64,000 nucleotides of DNA from Psychrobacter alimentarius (GTDB lineage Bacteria > Pseudomonadota > Gammaproteobacteria > Pseudomonadales > Moraxellaceae), in assembly GCF_001606025.1 (NCBI RefSeq), contig NZ_CP014945.1, positions 1,984,001 to 2,048,000 on the forward strand, written 5' to 3'. Positions 20,252 to 29,534 of this stretch are shown one piece after another. The translations under genes and the position numbers were made by a program. Numbering within the stretch: the stretch's first letter is position 1; each line of letters begins with the position of its first letter. Under the pieces are notes generated by a model. The model made no database searches. It saw only the letters and a program-made list of their open reading frames with translations, and was not told where the DNA came from.

Positions 20252-21416
20252 AGCTTTTCATCCTAATAAAATCTAGTTTATGGGCATCTATTTTTCTCTT
20301 ATACAATTCATTCTTATTAAAAAGTTATCATCTTCAAACGATATTTATTACAGTTATTATGAAATTTTTTAGAATATTATTTTATAAAATAGAGACGTAG
20401 TTAAATTTCATTATATTCACATCAATTAATAATGCAATTTTAGAATGTTTAGAAAAATGCTTAATTCTTATATATGAATTGCGTGAATACTATGTTTATC
20501 AACGCCTGAAAACAAAAGAACTTATGTAAGGTAAATTGTAAAGAAACATTAATACTACATTTTCAATACTGAAGTATTAAACTTATAATAAGTAAATAAT
20601 TACAATTGGCTTGCTTTTATTAGATTAACTTACTTATGTAATATTATGAGTACATTACGAATAATTCTTTACAACAAAAAGTGGTAGATTTTTTGGATTA
20701 GAGAGCTTCTCACTGTGAGCTATGTTCTTTTGATTTACCTTTCTGACACACATCAAGGTGTACGCTTTCAGAGAATTACTGATAAAAGTTCTGAATCCGA
20801 CTCATTTTTTGAGTAAATTACTGCATTAATTAGGTGACAATTTATACAAGGTAGAGGAATAATACTGGTGATTAAACTGGTTATCTTCTTAATGACATCA
20901 ATAAAGACTATTATTGATAAGAGAAATTAACTAAGAAATTAGAAAGCTATCGACGTGAATGGTATTGACATTAATGTACGTCACTATTAGTGTTTATAAG
21001 AGATGTATATATCACAATAAAACCATGATTTTTGAAACGTGCACACGCGATACTATGTTTTTTCTTAGGTTTGCAAAGACTATAGCCTGGTCAGAATAAA
21101 CAGCTTGAAGCCCTTGATTTATAGGCTTTGGCTCGTAGTAAATAAAAGATAGTATATCGGTATGTTTTATTTCGATAGGGTCTTTTACTTTAGACTCGTG
21201 GTAGGAAAAAATAGGGGTTTAAAATTGATGAAAGTCGGATATAAGTACTGTATTTTTAGTCATTACCATAGCTAAAGATGAAAAATTCTCGCCAGTCGCT
21301 CAGGTATATTTTTTAAAGAGGATTAGGTTTTATCGATATAATAATAAGCAGGTAACTACCCTATTTAACTAAAATCAACGATCGTAAATAGTGCATTATT
21401 TACTTTTAGCGATTGA
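20252..21416. other. 1.16-kb AT-rich region upstream of the adhesin locus
   Basis: No gene of credible length or family is visible on either strand. The stretch is very AT-rich, with many short T and A runs. It precedes the lipoprotein-adhesin unit and is probably its regulatory leader, but no specific operator or promoter could be pinned down by eye. Confidence 0.4.
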
Positions 21417-21477
21417 AAAAGGCTACTGTACATTTGCCATCGAAAAACGATGAAAACATACAGTAGCCTTTTTTTTA
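21417..21477. terminator. Bidirectional hairpin terminator
   Basis: AAGGCTACTGTA at 21419-21430 pairs perfectly with TACAGTAGCCTT at 21459-21470. A smaller inner hairpin (CATCGAAAAACGATG) sits in the loop. T runs follow on both strands, with eight T on the plus side and five on the minus side. It should end the universal stress protein transcript, which reads leftwards from 21529. Confidence 0.85.
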
Positions 21478-21528
21478 TAAGAACTTGACTGTGTTTATTG
21501 TGACTCTATTTATCTACATTATAAAACG

Positions 21529-22392
21529 TTAGCGGACTAAAATGACAGGAGACAAGGTGCTAGCAATAATTTCTGTTGTAGTACTTCCCAAAAACAATTG
21601 CTGCAACTTTGAGTGACCATACGCACCCAACACCATCATATCAACGTCATTATCCATCTGAAATTTTAATAAGCCATTCACAGCATCAGAAGCTGTGACA
21701 TGGTGAGCCCCTACGGCATAGCCAGCGGCTTCTAATTGCGCCCCTGCCGCGCTTAGACTTTGTTTGGCAGCATCATTGTGATTGCCTACCATGACGATAT
21801 GACCTTGCATTCCCTTTAATACAGGGCTTCTTGCAACCATCAAAACGGCTTTTATAGAGGTTTTGCTGCCATCAAATGCAATCATGTAGGAGCGTGGCTC
21901 TTTAAACGCCTCTGAACAAATCAAGATAGGCACCTCTGATGCACGAGCAACCGTTTCTATTTGGCTACCGATGTTGATACGGCTATTCTTATGGTCTTCG
22001 CCGCGTCGGCCCATGACGATGGCTCGGTTTTCAGCTTTGAAATGCTCGATGGCAGGCAGTAATTTGCCATGTCGCTGATAAAGACGAACATCAATATGTG
22101 CAAATTTCTCTTGAATATGACTTTTTGCGTCTTCTACTAACGCATTGCTATAGCTGTTTTCTATTTTTGCCCTTTGCTCGTCCAGTTGAGTCAACTCTTC
22201 TAATAAAAACTGGCGGCTATTGATGCCGATTGCCCCTGATAAGTCTCGTCTGGTAGAGACAGGAACATTGCTAACATGCATCAACCCAACAGGTAAATTC
22301 AGTTTGCTTGCATACCATGCTGCATAATCACAAACCGATTCAGTCACTGCGGAGCCGTCAATACAGGCCAAAATGTGCTGTGATGTTGTCAT
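21529..22392 (-). CDS. Universal stress protein with two tandem Usp domains
   Basis: This 287-aa cytoplasmic protein consists of two UspA-like domains, residues 1-145 and 150-287. The first begins HILACIDGSAVTESV and ends with GRRG followed by nine residues and G. The second ends LGAYGHSKLQQLFLGST, matching the G-2x-G-9x-G(S/T) ATP-binding pattern, so at least the second domain probably binds ATP. Such proteins help survival under starvation and oxidative stress. The ATG at 22392 has AAGGA six bases upstream. It stands alone with its own terminator. Confidence 0.92.
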   Translation of the reverse strand: MTTSQHILACIDGSAVTESVCDYAAWYASKLNLPVGLMHVSNVPVSTRRDLSGAIGINSRQFLLEELTQLDEQRAKIENSYSNALVEDAKSHIQEKFAHIDVRLYQRHGKLLPAIEHFKAENRAIVMGRRGEDHKNSRINIGSQIETVARASEVPILICSEAFKEPRSYMIAFDGSKTSIKAVLMVARSPVLKGMQGHIVMVGNHNDAAKQSLSAAGAQLEAAGYAVGAHHVTASDAVNGLLKFQMDNDVDMMVLGAYGHSKLQQLFLGSTTTEIIASTLSPVILVR

Positions 22393-22694
22393 AATTCATC
22401 CTTAAATATGGTTGGTTAATCCTATGTCACTTTTTAGGGTGTTTTTAGTTTATGACCACTTTACGCCGTATTACGAAAAGCGCCTCCTCTATACGCTCTA
22501 TAAAATACATTTGTTTGTTAACTTCATACCTTATTTGATAATAACCAATTTAAGCCACTTCATCCAGTCATGTATGTGAGATTGTGACATCCTATTCGGC
22601 TTGTCTCTATGCCAGCTAAACCTAGCTTTTGATCGTTTCAGTTTGATTTAACAATCCCTTCTTGTATTCTCCTAACAACATGCCATAGCAAAGT

Positions 22695-22725
22695 TTGATA
22701 CAATGTATTTTTTAATATTTATAAT
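22695..22725 (+). promoter_or_regulatory. Possible promoter for the DUF2058 gene
   Basis: TTGATA at 22695-22700 and TATAAT at 22720-22725 resemble sigma-70 elements, separated by 19 bp, slightly longer than ideal. They lie 44 bp before the preferred start at 22769. The rest of the 22393-22694 gap shows no gene. Confidence 0.35.
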
Positions 22726-22768
22726 TCGATCATCAAAATTGAAGCATCGTTATTTAGGGGATAAAGAG

Positions 22769-23302
22769 ATGGCAAAAAATGCCCTACAAGCTCAGTTATT
22801 AAAAGCAGGATTGGTGGATAGCAAAAAAGCCAAAAAAATCAGTAAGCAAGCTGATCATGCCAAGCGCACTGGCGACTCAGAAAGCATCGAGACAAAAAAA
22901 GCGTTGGCAGACGCGCAAGCAAAAAAGCTAGAAAAAGATCAAAAGCTCAATCAAGAAAAGCAGCGGGTTTTAGAAGAAAAGATGCTCAGAGCCAATATCG
23001 TACAAATGATTAAGCAGCATCAAATCAACGACACAAGTGGTGAGGTCAGCTATCAGTTTGTAGATCATGCTAAGGTTAAGAAAATTGCTATTACTCAAAA
23101 GCTTTATGACCAAATCGTGGCCGGTCATGTGGTCATCGCACGATTAGAAGACAGCTATGCGCTACTGCCTCGTCCATTGGCAGATCGCATAAATACAAAA
23201 ATGGAAGGCTTTATTGTCGTTTCTAACGATACTTCAGAAGAAGCGTTTGAAGAAGATGATCCTTATGCTGCTTATGTGATTCCAGATGATCTGATGTGGT
23301 AA
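22769..23302 (+). CDS. DUF2058 family protein (YaiL-like)
   Basis: From ATG 22769 this is a 177-aa protein starting MAKNALQAQLLKAGLVDSKK, the typical start of the DUF2058 (YaiL) family; the frame is open further upstream to 22703 but those 22 residues overlap the likely promoter and do not fit the family. Residues 1-75 are rich in Lys, Gln and Glu and probably helical or coiled coil. The C-terminal part holds the conserved core with YQFVDHAKVKKI and ARLEDSYALLPRPLADRI. The function is not known; the charged N-terminus would suit nucleic acid or ribosome contact, which is only a guess. It is monocistronic, between a likely promoter and a terminator. Confidence 0.88.
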   Translation: MAKNALQAQLLKAGLVDSKKAKKISKQADHAKRTGDSESIETKKALADAQAKKLEKDQKLNQEKQRVLEEKMLRANIVQMIKQHQINDTSGEVSYQFVDHAKVKKIAITQKLYDQIVAGHVVIARLEDSYALLPRPLADRINTKMEGFIVVSNDTSEEAFEEDDPYAAYVIPDDLMW

Positions 23303-23326
23303 AAGTCTCCTCTGATATACAACATC

Positions 23327-23366
23327 AAAAAAACCCTTTATTGAATAATCGATAAAGGGTTTTTCT
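23327..23366. terminator. Bidirectional terminator between convergent genes
   Basis: AAACCCTTTAT at 23350 side and ATAAAGGGTTT form a strong stem around TGAATAATCG, with A and T runs at both ends. It separates the DUF2058 gene (plus) from the aldehyde dehydrogenase gene (minus), which end facing each other. Confidence 0.85.
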
Positions 23367-23406
23367 ATATCCACATCATTTATTACTAATCGATATTTTT
23401 AATGTG

Positions 23407-24906
23407 TTAATGTGTGAGCAGTACATGTTTGCTTTTTTGATAAGCAGACAAGCCATCACTGCCAAGTTCACGACCGATCCCGCTTTGCTTAAACCCGCCC
23501 CATCCAGCTTGCGGCAATACGATTTGTTGCTCATTAATCCAAATATGACCTGCTTGAATTTGTAGCGCTATCTTGAGTGCAGCGCTCTCATCAGCGCTCA
23601 CAATGGTTGCAGCCAAGGCAAATTTACTGTCATTGGCTAAACGAATCGCATCCAAATCCTCTGCAAACGTTTTGCTGACTAAGACGGGACCGAACACCTC
23701 TTCTGTCCACAGCTGACTGGTCACGGGCACATTGTGATAGATGGTTGGCGTGACAAAATACCCCGCTCTATCCAACACTTTGCCACCTGTTAGGCACTCT
23801 AACTTTTTAGTTATGGCGATATCGAAGTATTTTTTTACCTGATTGAGCTGCTGCTCACTGACCAGTGGCCCCATTTGCGTGTCTGTATCAAAACCATCAC
23901 CGATGGACAGGTTTTCTGTCTTTGTCTTCAACCTCTCAAATAACGCGTCAGCAATATCTTGATGAACAATCAATCTGGACGTCGCTGAACAGATTTGACC
24001 TGCATTGGTAAAGATACCACCGATGATTAAGTCGCAAGCATACTCAATGTCCGCATCCGCGCAGACGATGATGGCCGACTTACCGCCCAGCTCTAAGCTG
24101 ATATCTTTGATACCTTTTGCTGCTTGGCTCATGACCTTTTCACCCACCGCATTACTGCCTGTGAAAGACACTTTGTCAATCAGCGGATGACTGGTCATGC
24201 CAGCACCCACCGCTGCCGCTCCAGGTAAAATATTCACCACGCCTTTTGGCAGATCAATAGCAGACAATATATTGCCCAGCATCAGCTCTGGTAATAATGT
24301 CACCTCAGACGGTTTTAGTACCACCGTGCAGCCTGCCGCCAGTGCAGGTGCAAGCTTCCAAGCGGTGGTGACCATAGGGAAATTCCAAGGTACAATCAAG
24401 GCACAAACCCCAACAGGGGCATACGTTTTTAATAAGCGGATACCTGTCTCATTGGTCTCGACCTCAGCCCAAGTCTCTTGCTTGATAATGAGCTGAGCAT
24501 AATAGCGATAACAAGCAATGGCGTCGCTGACGTCTATCTTTGCCTCTTCGATCGGCTTACCGTTATTTAACACGGACAAACCAACCAATGTATCAAACTG
24601 CTCTGTCATCGTGTCTGCGATGGCATTTAGATAATGCGCACGCTCGTTTGTGCTTGTCTGTGACCAACTGGCATAGGCGGTAGCAGCAGCGTTGACGGCA
24701 GACTCTACGTGTTCTGCGCTACACAAACGAGTGGTGGCAATCACTTCTCCTGAATTGGGATCATACAAAGCGTATTCATCTATGCTATCAGATGCTTCAA
24801 TAGTCACCCAATCACCCTCTATATACGCTGCATTTAGGACGACGTCGTTACGAACGGTTTGCTTTGCCATTTCTCTCGTTAGAGAGTTTGTGTCTGTTTT
24901 TTTCAT
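23407..24906 (-). CDS. NAD(P)-dependent aldehyde dehydrogenase, probably 4-guanidinobutyraldehyde dehydrogenase
   Basis: This 499-aa protein has all the class hallmarks: LIVPWNFPM, the nucleotide-binding FTGSNAVGEKV, the general-base Glu in LELGGKSA, and the catalytic Cys306 in GQICSATSR. It is closest in look to betaine/aminoaldehyde dehydrogenases. The genes upstream code for a 2-ketoarginine-type decarboxylase and a guanidinobutyrase, whose pathway needs exactly one oxidation in between (4-guanidinobutyraldehyde to 4-guanidinobutyrate, the KauB/ArcI-type step in Pseudomonas), so this is the inferred substrate. Other aminoaldehydes remain possible. It is the last gene of the minus-strand group, 93 bp behind the transporter, and is followed by a terminator. 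Confidence 0.85.
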   Translation of the reverse strand: MKKTDTNSLTREMAKQTVRNDVVLNAAYIEGDWVTIEASDSIDEYALYDPNSGEVIATTRLCSAEHVESAVNAAATAYASWSQTSTNERAHYLNAIADTMTEQFDTLVGLSVLNNGKPIEEAKIDVSDAIACYRYYAQLIIKQETWAEVETNETGIRLLKTYAPVGVCALIVPWNFPMVTTAWKLAPALAAGCTVVLKPSEVTLLPELMLGNILSAIDLPKGVVNILPGAAAVGAGMTSHPLIDKVSFTGSNAVGEKVMSQAAKGIKDISLELGGKSAIIVCADADIEYACDLIIGGIFTNAGQICSATSRLIVHQDIADALFERLKTKTENLSIGDGFDTDTQMGPLVSEQQLNQVKKYFDIAITKKLECLTGGKVLDRAGYFVTPTIYHNVPVTSQLWTEEVFGPVLVSKTFAEDLDAIRLANDSKFALAATIVSADESAALKIALQIQAGHIWINEQQIVLPQAGWGGFKQSGIGRELGSDGLSAYQKSKHVLLTH

Positions 24907-24999
24907 ATTATCGACTGCCTTATGTCATTTCATATTCAACCAGCTGGGTTGTGTAGACTGTTTATACTTGTGCTGCTCATGTTCAAAGAGTTGATTGAC

Positions 25000-26388
25000 C
25001 TAATATAATAGGTGCGCAACCGAGGTAATCACGACCAAACTGATAAGCGTCCGCAGTATAAAAATCCCAAACAGCTCCAATATATTGAGCTTGATGTTTG
25101 ATTTTAAAATAAGCGCGCCTACTTCAGACATATAGATAATCTGAGTGATAGAAGCAGCACCAACGATAAACCTTGTCATTTCACTCTCGATACTTTTGCC
25201 CACTAGTGCTGGCAGATACATATCGGCAAAACCCATAATCATCGCAGGCGCCGCTTTTGTGGCCTCTGGAATTTGCAACCATTCAAGCAAAGGCACAAGC
25301 GGCGTGGCCAACCAATTAAAGACAGGGGTGTATTCTGCTAACCCAAGACCAATCGTACCAATAGCAAAAACCACTGGAATAAGCCCAAAATAAATATCAA
25401 ATAAGTTCTTGGTGCTACTCTTGAAGACTTTACCCAGCCCTGGCATAGACTGCGCACGAGTCACAGCACGATTGACCGCCCATTGATAGGTGGAGTAATG
25501 CGCTGGCGTCTCTTCGTCCAGCATACTTTTGCCAGAATGGTACGTATCAGGCTTCAATGATAGTGGCGGTATACGTGGCATAATGACAGCGGCGATAAAC
25601 CCAGTGAGTGCAATGGTTAAGTAAAAATAGACGAAGTTATTGTCCACGCCGATGGTCTTTGCCACCACATAAGTAAACGCGATCGAGGTGACGGAAAACG
25701 TCGTTGCGATAATTGCTGCTTCGCGCTGACTATAATAGCTTTTATCATACTGCTGCATCGTCACCAGCAAGCCAATGGACGCGGCACCAAACCAAGAGGA
25801 CATAGCATCCACTGCCGAACGCCCAGGGAGATTAAAGAGCTTAACAAAAAGCTTACTCGATAGCGTACCTAAAAACTCCATCAAACCAAAGTCAGTCAAA
25901 AACGGCAAGAACAAAGGAATCAAAATAGGAATCAAATCTTCAAAAATCACACCGCCAGTATTACGACTAATGATAAATTCAGGGCCGACTTGTAAAAAGA
26001 TCATCCAAACAAAGACCATCCCCAAAACGCGTGCAACCAGCCAAAACCAATTCACATCAAAAAGATTTTTGGCTAAACTGCCTTCACGTAAATTGGGATT
26101 TAATACCTTTACTGCCAACGCTCCCACACAAGAGGTCGTCACAAGTGCCATGACCACATAAACGACATAACCACCCAGTAATGCTTGCAAAGTATCTGTT
26201 AATACGCCCAATAAAATCGTGACTTTGCCATCCCACTGAAACGGTATAATAAACAAAGCAATACCGAATGCAGAAAACAGTAAAAACTTCCATAATGATG
26301 CGCGCCATTGCTTTTCACTTAACGAGTCTGAATCGACAGCATCTTTTTCTAAAATCGACTGTTGCGACTTATCCATATAGTTTGTCAT
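25000..26388 (-). CDS. YjiH-like nucleoside-recognition (gate) domain membrane transporter
   Basis: This 462-aa protein has about ten to eleven hydrophobic segments and no signal peptide. Gate-domain features appear as FLPFLTDFGLMEFLG, the first half SAVDAMSSWFGAASIGLLVTM and a matching second half MIMGFADMYLPALVGKSI, an internal repeat typical of the YjiH family. The ATG has a near-perfect AAGGAGG upstream. Family members are poorly characterised transporters. Its position between the decarboxylase and aldehyde dehydrogenase genes suggests import of arginine or a guanidino compound, which is an inference from context. A short 12-bp repeat lies in the gap to the upstream gene. Confidence 0.8.
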   Translation of the reverse strand: MTNYMDKSQQSILEKDAVDSDSLSEKQWRASLWKFLLFSAFGIALFIIPFQWDGKVTILLGVLTDTLQALLGGYVVYVVMALVTTSCVGALAVKVLNPNLREGSLAKNLFDVNWFWLVARVLGMVFVWMIFLQVGPEFIISRNTGGVIFEDLIPILIPLFLPFLTDFGLMEFLGTLSSKLFVKLFNLPGRSAVDAMSSWFGAASIGLLVTMQQYDKSYYSQREAAIIATTFSVTSIAFTYVVAKTIGVDNNFVYFYLTIALTGFIAAVIMPRIPPLSLKPDTYHSGKSMLDEETPAHYSTYQWAVNRAVTRAQSMPGLGKVFKSSTKNLFDIYFGLIPVVFAIGTIGLGLAEYTPVFNWLATPLVPLLEWLQIPEATKAAPAMIMGFADMYLPALVGKSIESEMTRFIVGAASITQIIYMSEVGALILKSNIKLNILELFGIFILRTLISLVVITSVAHLLY

Positions 26389-26456
26389 TCAATTCCTCCT
26401 TGATAGGCGACCATCGCCAATTTATCCATTTTGCTGTCTAACCACTATCTAACGTT

Positions 26457-26504
26457 ACTACTACCTAAACTACTACCTAAACTACTACATAAGCTACTAC
26501 TTAA
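26457..26504. repeat. Four tandem 12-bp units
   Basis: ACTACTACCTAA occurs twice in perfect tandem at 26457-26480, followed by ACTACTACATAA and GCTACTACTTAA. The array lies between the decarboxylase stop and the transporter start, within the inferred operon. No function can be assigned; it may only change spacing in the transcript. Confidence 0.85.
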
Positions 26505-26531
26505 AGATTGCTCCCAAAATCTGTCATCTCA

Positions 26532-28250
26532 TTACGTAAAACACGCAAAATCCTTGCCCATTTCCATCAGGAACGCATCGGACTCATCAATTTCATAAAT
26601 GATTGGCTGCTTACCTTTTGTGTCTGTCTTTAGCGCATCCAGTAATTGCTGCTTCTCTGTGATTCTGCGATATCCAGCCCCAAACCCTGCGGCTAATGGC
26701 TCAAAGTTTGGCGTTTTGATATTGACCCCAATCAGTGGCAATCCGCCCTCTTCCATATACCGTCGAATCTCGCCATAACCTTGGTTATTCCATAATAATA
26801 CGATCAATGGCAGCTCAAGCTCTGCTGCACAGATGAGCTCAGCAATAGTAAATTGAATACCGCCATCACCAATCAGACTGACAACGGGCACCTTTGATCC
26901 AATCATTGCCCCAATGGCAGCTGGTAATCCATAACCTAACGTGCCAAACCCTGTTGATGAATTGAACCATCTGCGAGTTGCCAATGCCTCAAAGCCAAGA
27001 TTGCCACTATAAACAGGCTGAGTTGAGTCACCGACGAAGATGACATCTTCTATTTCATCGCGAATGAGCTGAAGCAGTGCATTTTGACCAGCGAAGTCTG
27101 GTGTTATATCCTTTATAAGGTCTTGTTTTGCATCGTTTACTCGTGACACTGCCTTATGATCCACTGCTTGATGATCGAATACTTGCCCCTCTAAACGTGC
27201 GCACAAACCACTGATGGCCAATTGTGCATCGCCCAATACGGCAATATCTGCTCTAAACGGACGCTGTAACTGCGCAGCGTCACAGTCGATACGCACCAGT
27301 GTGCCATTGATATGGAACCCACCATTAAAAAACACGTCGTAATCAGTTTCGCCAAGCTCAGTACCGATTGCTAATACCCAATCAGCCTCAGTAATCACCG
27401 CACGACCTGCTGCTAATGACTGATTGCTGCCCAAGCTTAATGGATGACGAGGTGGCAACAAACCTTTTGCATTAATGGTTAAAAACGTGGGCGCGTCTAT
27501 CAGCTCGGCCAGTTTTTGCGCATCCTGATCGACATCGACGCAGCCACCACCGTAGAGCAACACTGGGTTTTTCGCTGTTTTTAAGGATTCGATAATCAGG
27601 TCTAATTGCGCAGGGTTTGGCAATGGCTTCATGACCCGCGGTAAGGATACGTGGTCTGCTGACGTATTTGAGCGTGGCGGTCTTTCGACATGGCTGGCAT
27701 CAGCGGTGATGATATCGATAGGCAACTGGATATGAACTGGCCCAGGCCGTGCGCCGTTAAATAACGCAAAGGCTTCGGCAATGACTTTGGGCAATGATTC
27801 AGGCTGCCAGATGGTTTTGCTTGTGAGCGCGACCTTACTCACCATACCTTGCTGATCGTGCAGCTCATGCAAGTGCCCTTCACCACTGCCTGTGTCTTTT
27901 ACTTTATTCACACTAGAGATGATAAGCATCGGTATCGAATCCGCCAGTGCTTGCGCCATTGCCGTCATGATATTGGTCATGCCAGGACCTGTAATAATAA
28001 AACAGACACCGATTTTGCCTGAGGCGCGGTAATAACCATCTGCCATAAACCCAGCCCCTTGCTCATGACGCGGTGTTATGTGGCGAATGTTAGTATTGGG
28101 TAGACCGCGATACAGCTCGACTGTGTGCACGCCCGGTATGCCAAATGCAGTCTCGACGCCGTAGTATTCTAACCATTGAACAAGCAGCTCACCGCAGGTC
28201 AAAGACGAGCGCGGAGATGATGCCAAAGGCGATTTTGTAGAGTGCGTCAT
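26532..28250 (-). CDS. aruI: Thiamine-diphosphate-dependent decarboxylase, AruI-like 5-guanidino-2-oxopentanoate decarboxylase
   Basis: This 572-aa protein has the acetolactate-synthase-like three-domain order: an N-terminal PYR domain with the catalytic Glu in PRHEQGAGFMADGY near residue 63, a central domain, and a C-terminal PP domain with GDGGIQFTIAELICA near residue 455 and NNQGYGEIR, the TPP and Mg binding pattern. AruI of Pseudomonas decarboxylates 2-ketoarginine to 4-guanidinobutyraldehyde in the arginine transaminase pathway. I assign this role because a guanidinobutyrase gene precedes it and an aldehyde dehydrogenase follows. A general acetolactate-synthase-like enzyme is the alternative. 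The start has AGGA six bases upstream. The aminotransferase for the first step (AruH) is not in the window. Confidence 0.78.
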   Translation of the reverse strand: MTHSTKSPLASSPRSSLTCGELLVQWLEYYGVETAFGIPGVHTVELYRGLPNTNIRHITPRHEQGAGFMADGYYRASGKIGVCFIITGPGMTNIMTAMAQALADSIPMLIISSVNKVKDTGSGEGHLHELHDQQGMVSKVALTSKTIWQPESLPKVIAEAFALFNGARPGPVHIQLPIDIITADASHVERPPRSNTSADHVSLPRVMKPLPNPAQLDLIIESLKTAKNPVLLYGGGCVDVDQDAQKLAELIDAPTFLTINAKGLLPPRHPLSLGSNQSLAAGRAVITEADWVLAIGTELGETDYDVFFNGGFHINGTLVRIDCDAAQLQRPFRADIAVLGDAQLAISGLCARLEGQVFDHQAVDHKAVSRVNDAKQDLIKDITPDFAGQNALLQLIRDEIEDVIFVGDSTQPVYSGNLGFEALATRRWFNSSTGFGTLGYGLPAAIGAMIGSKVPVVSLIGDGGIQFTIAELICAAELELPLIVLLWNNQGYGEIRRYMEEGGLPLIGVNIKTPNFEPLAAGFGAGYRRITEKQQLLDALKTDTKGKQPIIYEIDESDAFLMEMGKDFACFT

Positions 28251-28359
28251 GAGTCATCCTAAAAATTTTAATATTGTTTAATAACTTGTTTAACGATATA
28301 AAAAACGACAATTTATCTACTTACAAGCGGCCATTTACTGCTTCTATCACAAATTATGA

Positions 28360-29328
28360 TTAATAAACGGCTTTAACCTTATCGTCATAGCGCACGCCCG
28401 GTAAAATACATAGCATCTCAAACAGTAAGTTTGCTGCCAGCACCGAAGTGTTTCCAAAGGGATCATAAGGCGGAGATACTTCTACCAAATCACCGCCCAC
28501 CACATCGAGACCACGCATACCGCGAATGATTTCTATGCCTTGAGTGGATGTCAAACCACCGATTTCCGCAGTTCCAGTACCGGGGGCAAACGCGGGGTCA
28601 ATACCATCAATATCGAAGCTTAAATAAACAGGACCATTACCCAGCTTTTCGCGTACTTCTGCCATCAAGGGTGCAAGCGACTTGTACCAGCACTCTTCAG
28701 CGGGTACAACTCGGAATCCTTGCTGGGTTGACCAATCAAACTCTTCGGCACTATAGCCTGTACCGCGTAAACCAATCTGTACCACACGGTTGCCGTCAAT
28801 GAGGTTCTCTTCAACAGCGCGGCGAAACGGTGTGCCGTGGGCAATTTTTTCACCAAACATATCATCGTTGATATCAGCATGGGCATCGATATGTACCATG
28901 CCAACTGGACCATGTTTTTTAGCAAGCGCCCGCAAGATAGGCAGTGCAATGGTATGATCGCCGCCTAGTGTCAATGGAACAGCGCCATGCTTGACGATTT
29001 TTTCAGAATAGAATTTTTCGATGATATCGACGCTTTTTAGGAGGTTAAACGTATTGATAGGCACATCGCCAATATCAGCGACTTGTAAGGATTCAAAGGG
29101 CGCAGCACGCGTGGCTACGTTATAAGGACGAATCATGCGTGATTCATCGCGAATCTGTCTTGGGCCTAAGCGGGCACCACTGCGATTTGATGCGCCAATA
29201 TCTAGAGGGACACCCACAAAAGCAACATCTAGCCCTTCCGCATCCGCTTGTGTTGGCAGGCGCATCATAGAGGCAAAACCGCCAAATCTTGGCATATCAT
29301 TGCCACTCAATGGTTGATTAAATTTCAT
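28360..29328 (-). CDS. gbuA: Ureohydrolase, probable guanidinobutyrase (agmatinase family)
   Basis: The 322-aa product belongs to the arginase/agmatinase/guanidinobutyrase superfamily. The metal ligands are visible in GGDHT, DAHADIND and SFDIDGIDPAFAPGTGT. Members split a guanidino compound into urea and an amine or amino acid using two Mn ions. Its neighbours point to 4-guanidinobutyrate as substrate, giving GABA and urea; agmatinase or guanidinopropionase activity cannot be excluded by eye. I place the start at ATG 29328 because the upstream AAGG has correct spacing to it, while the in-frame ATG at 29337 overlaps that site. It is the first gene of the catabolic group, divergent from a LysR regulator. 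Confidence 0.85.
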   Translation of the reverse strand: MKFNQPLSGNDMPRFGGFASMMRLPTQADAEGLDVAFVGVPLDIGASNRSGARLGPRQIRDESRMIRPYNVATRAAPFESLQVADIGDVPINTFNLLKSVDIIEKFYSEKIVKHGAVPLTLGGDHTIALPILRALAKKHGPVGMVHIDAHADINDDMFGEKIAHGTPFRRAVEENLIDGNRVVQIGLRGTGYSAEEFDWSTQQGFRVVPAEECWYKSLAPLMAEVREKLGNGPVYLSFDIDGIDPAFAPGTGTAEIGGLTSTQGIEIIRGMRGLDVVGGDLVEVSPPYDPFGNTSVLAANLLFEMLCILPGVRYDDKVKAVY

Positions 29329-29436
29329 AAAGCACATCCTTGTTCAGGTTTTCGAAATAGGCAATCTTTCGAGGTAGACAATTTGTTGTATGTCTCGACA
29401 ATACCTAAATAATAGACGGTAGACCATGGTAAAATT

Positions 29437-29452
29437 CAGAAGTAAACTTCTG
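29437..29452. promoter_or_regulatory. Candidate LysR operator between divergent genes
   Basis: CAGAAG-TAAA-CTTCTG is a perfect dyad in the 206-bp gap between the guanidinobutyrase gene and the LysR gene. LysR regulators usually bind such dyads between themselves and the divergent target operon. It is 83 bp upstream of the LysR start. Binding is inferred from position and symmetry only. Confidence 0.4.
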
Positions 29453-29534
29453 GTTTTTCGTAGTAAATTGGATTTAACCATTATTATTAGAAGTTTATGC
29501 AACCAAAACATGATGTGATAAGGCGCTATTATCA

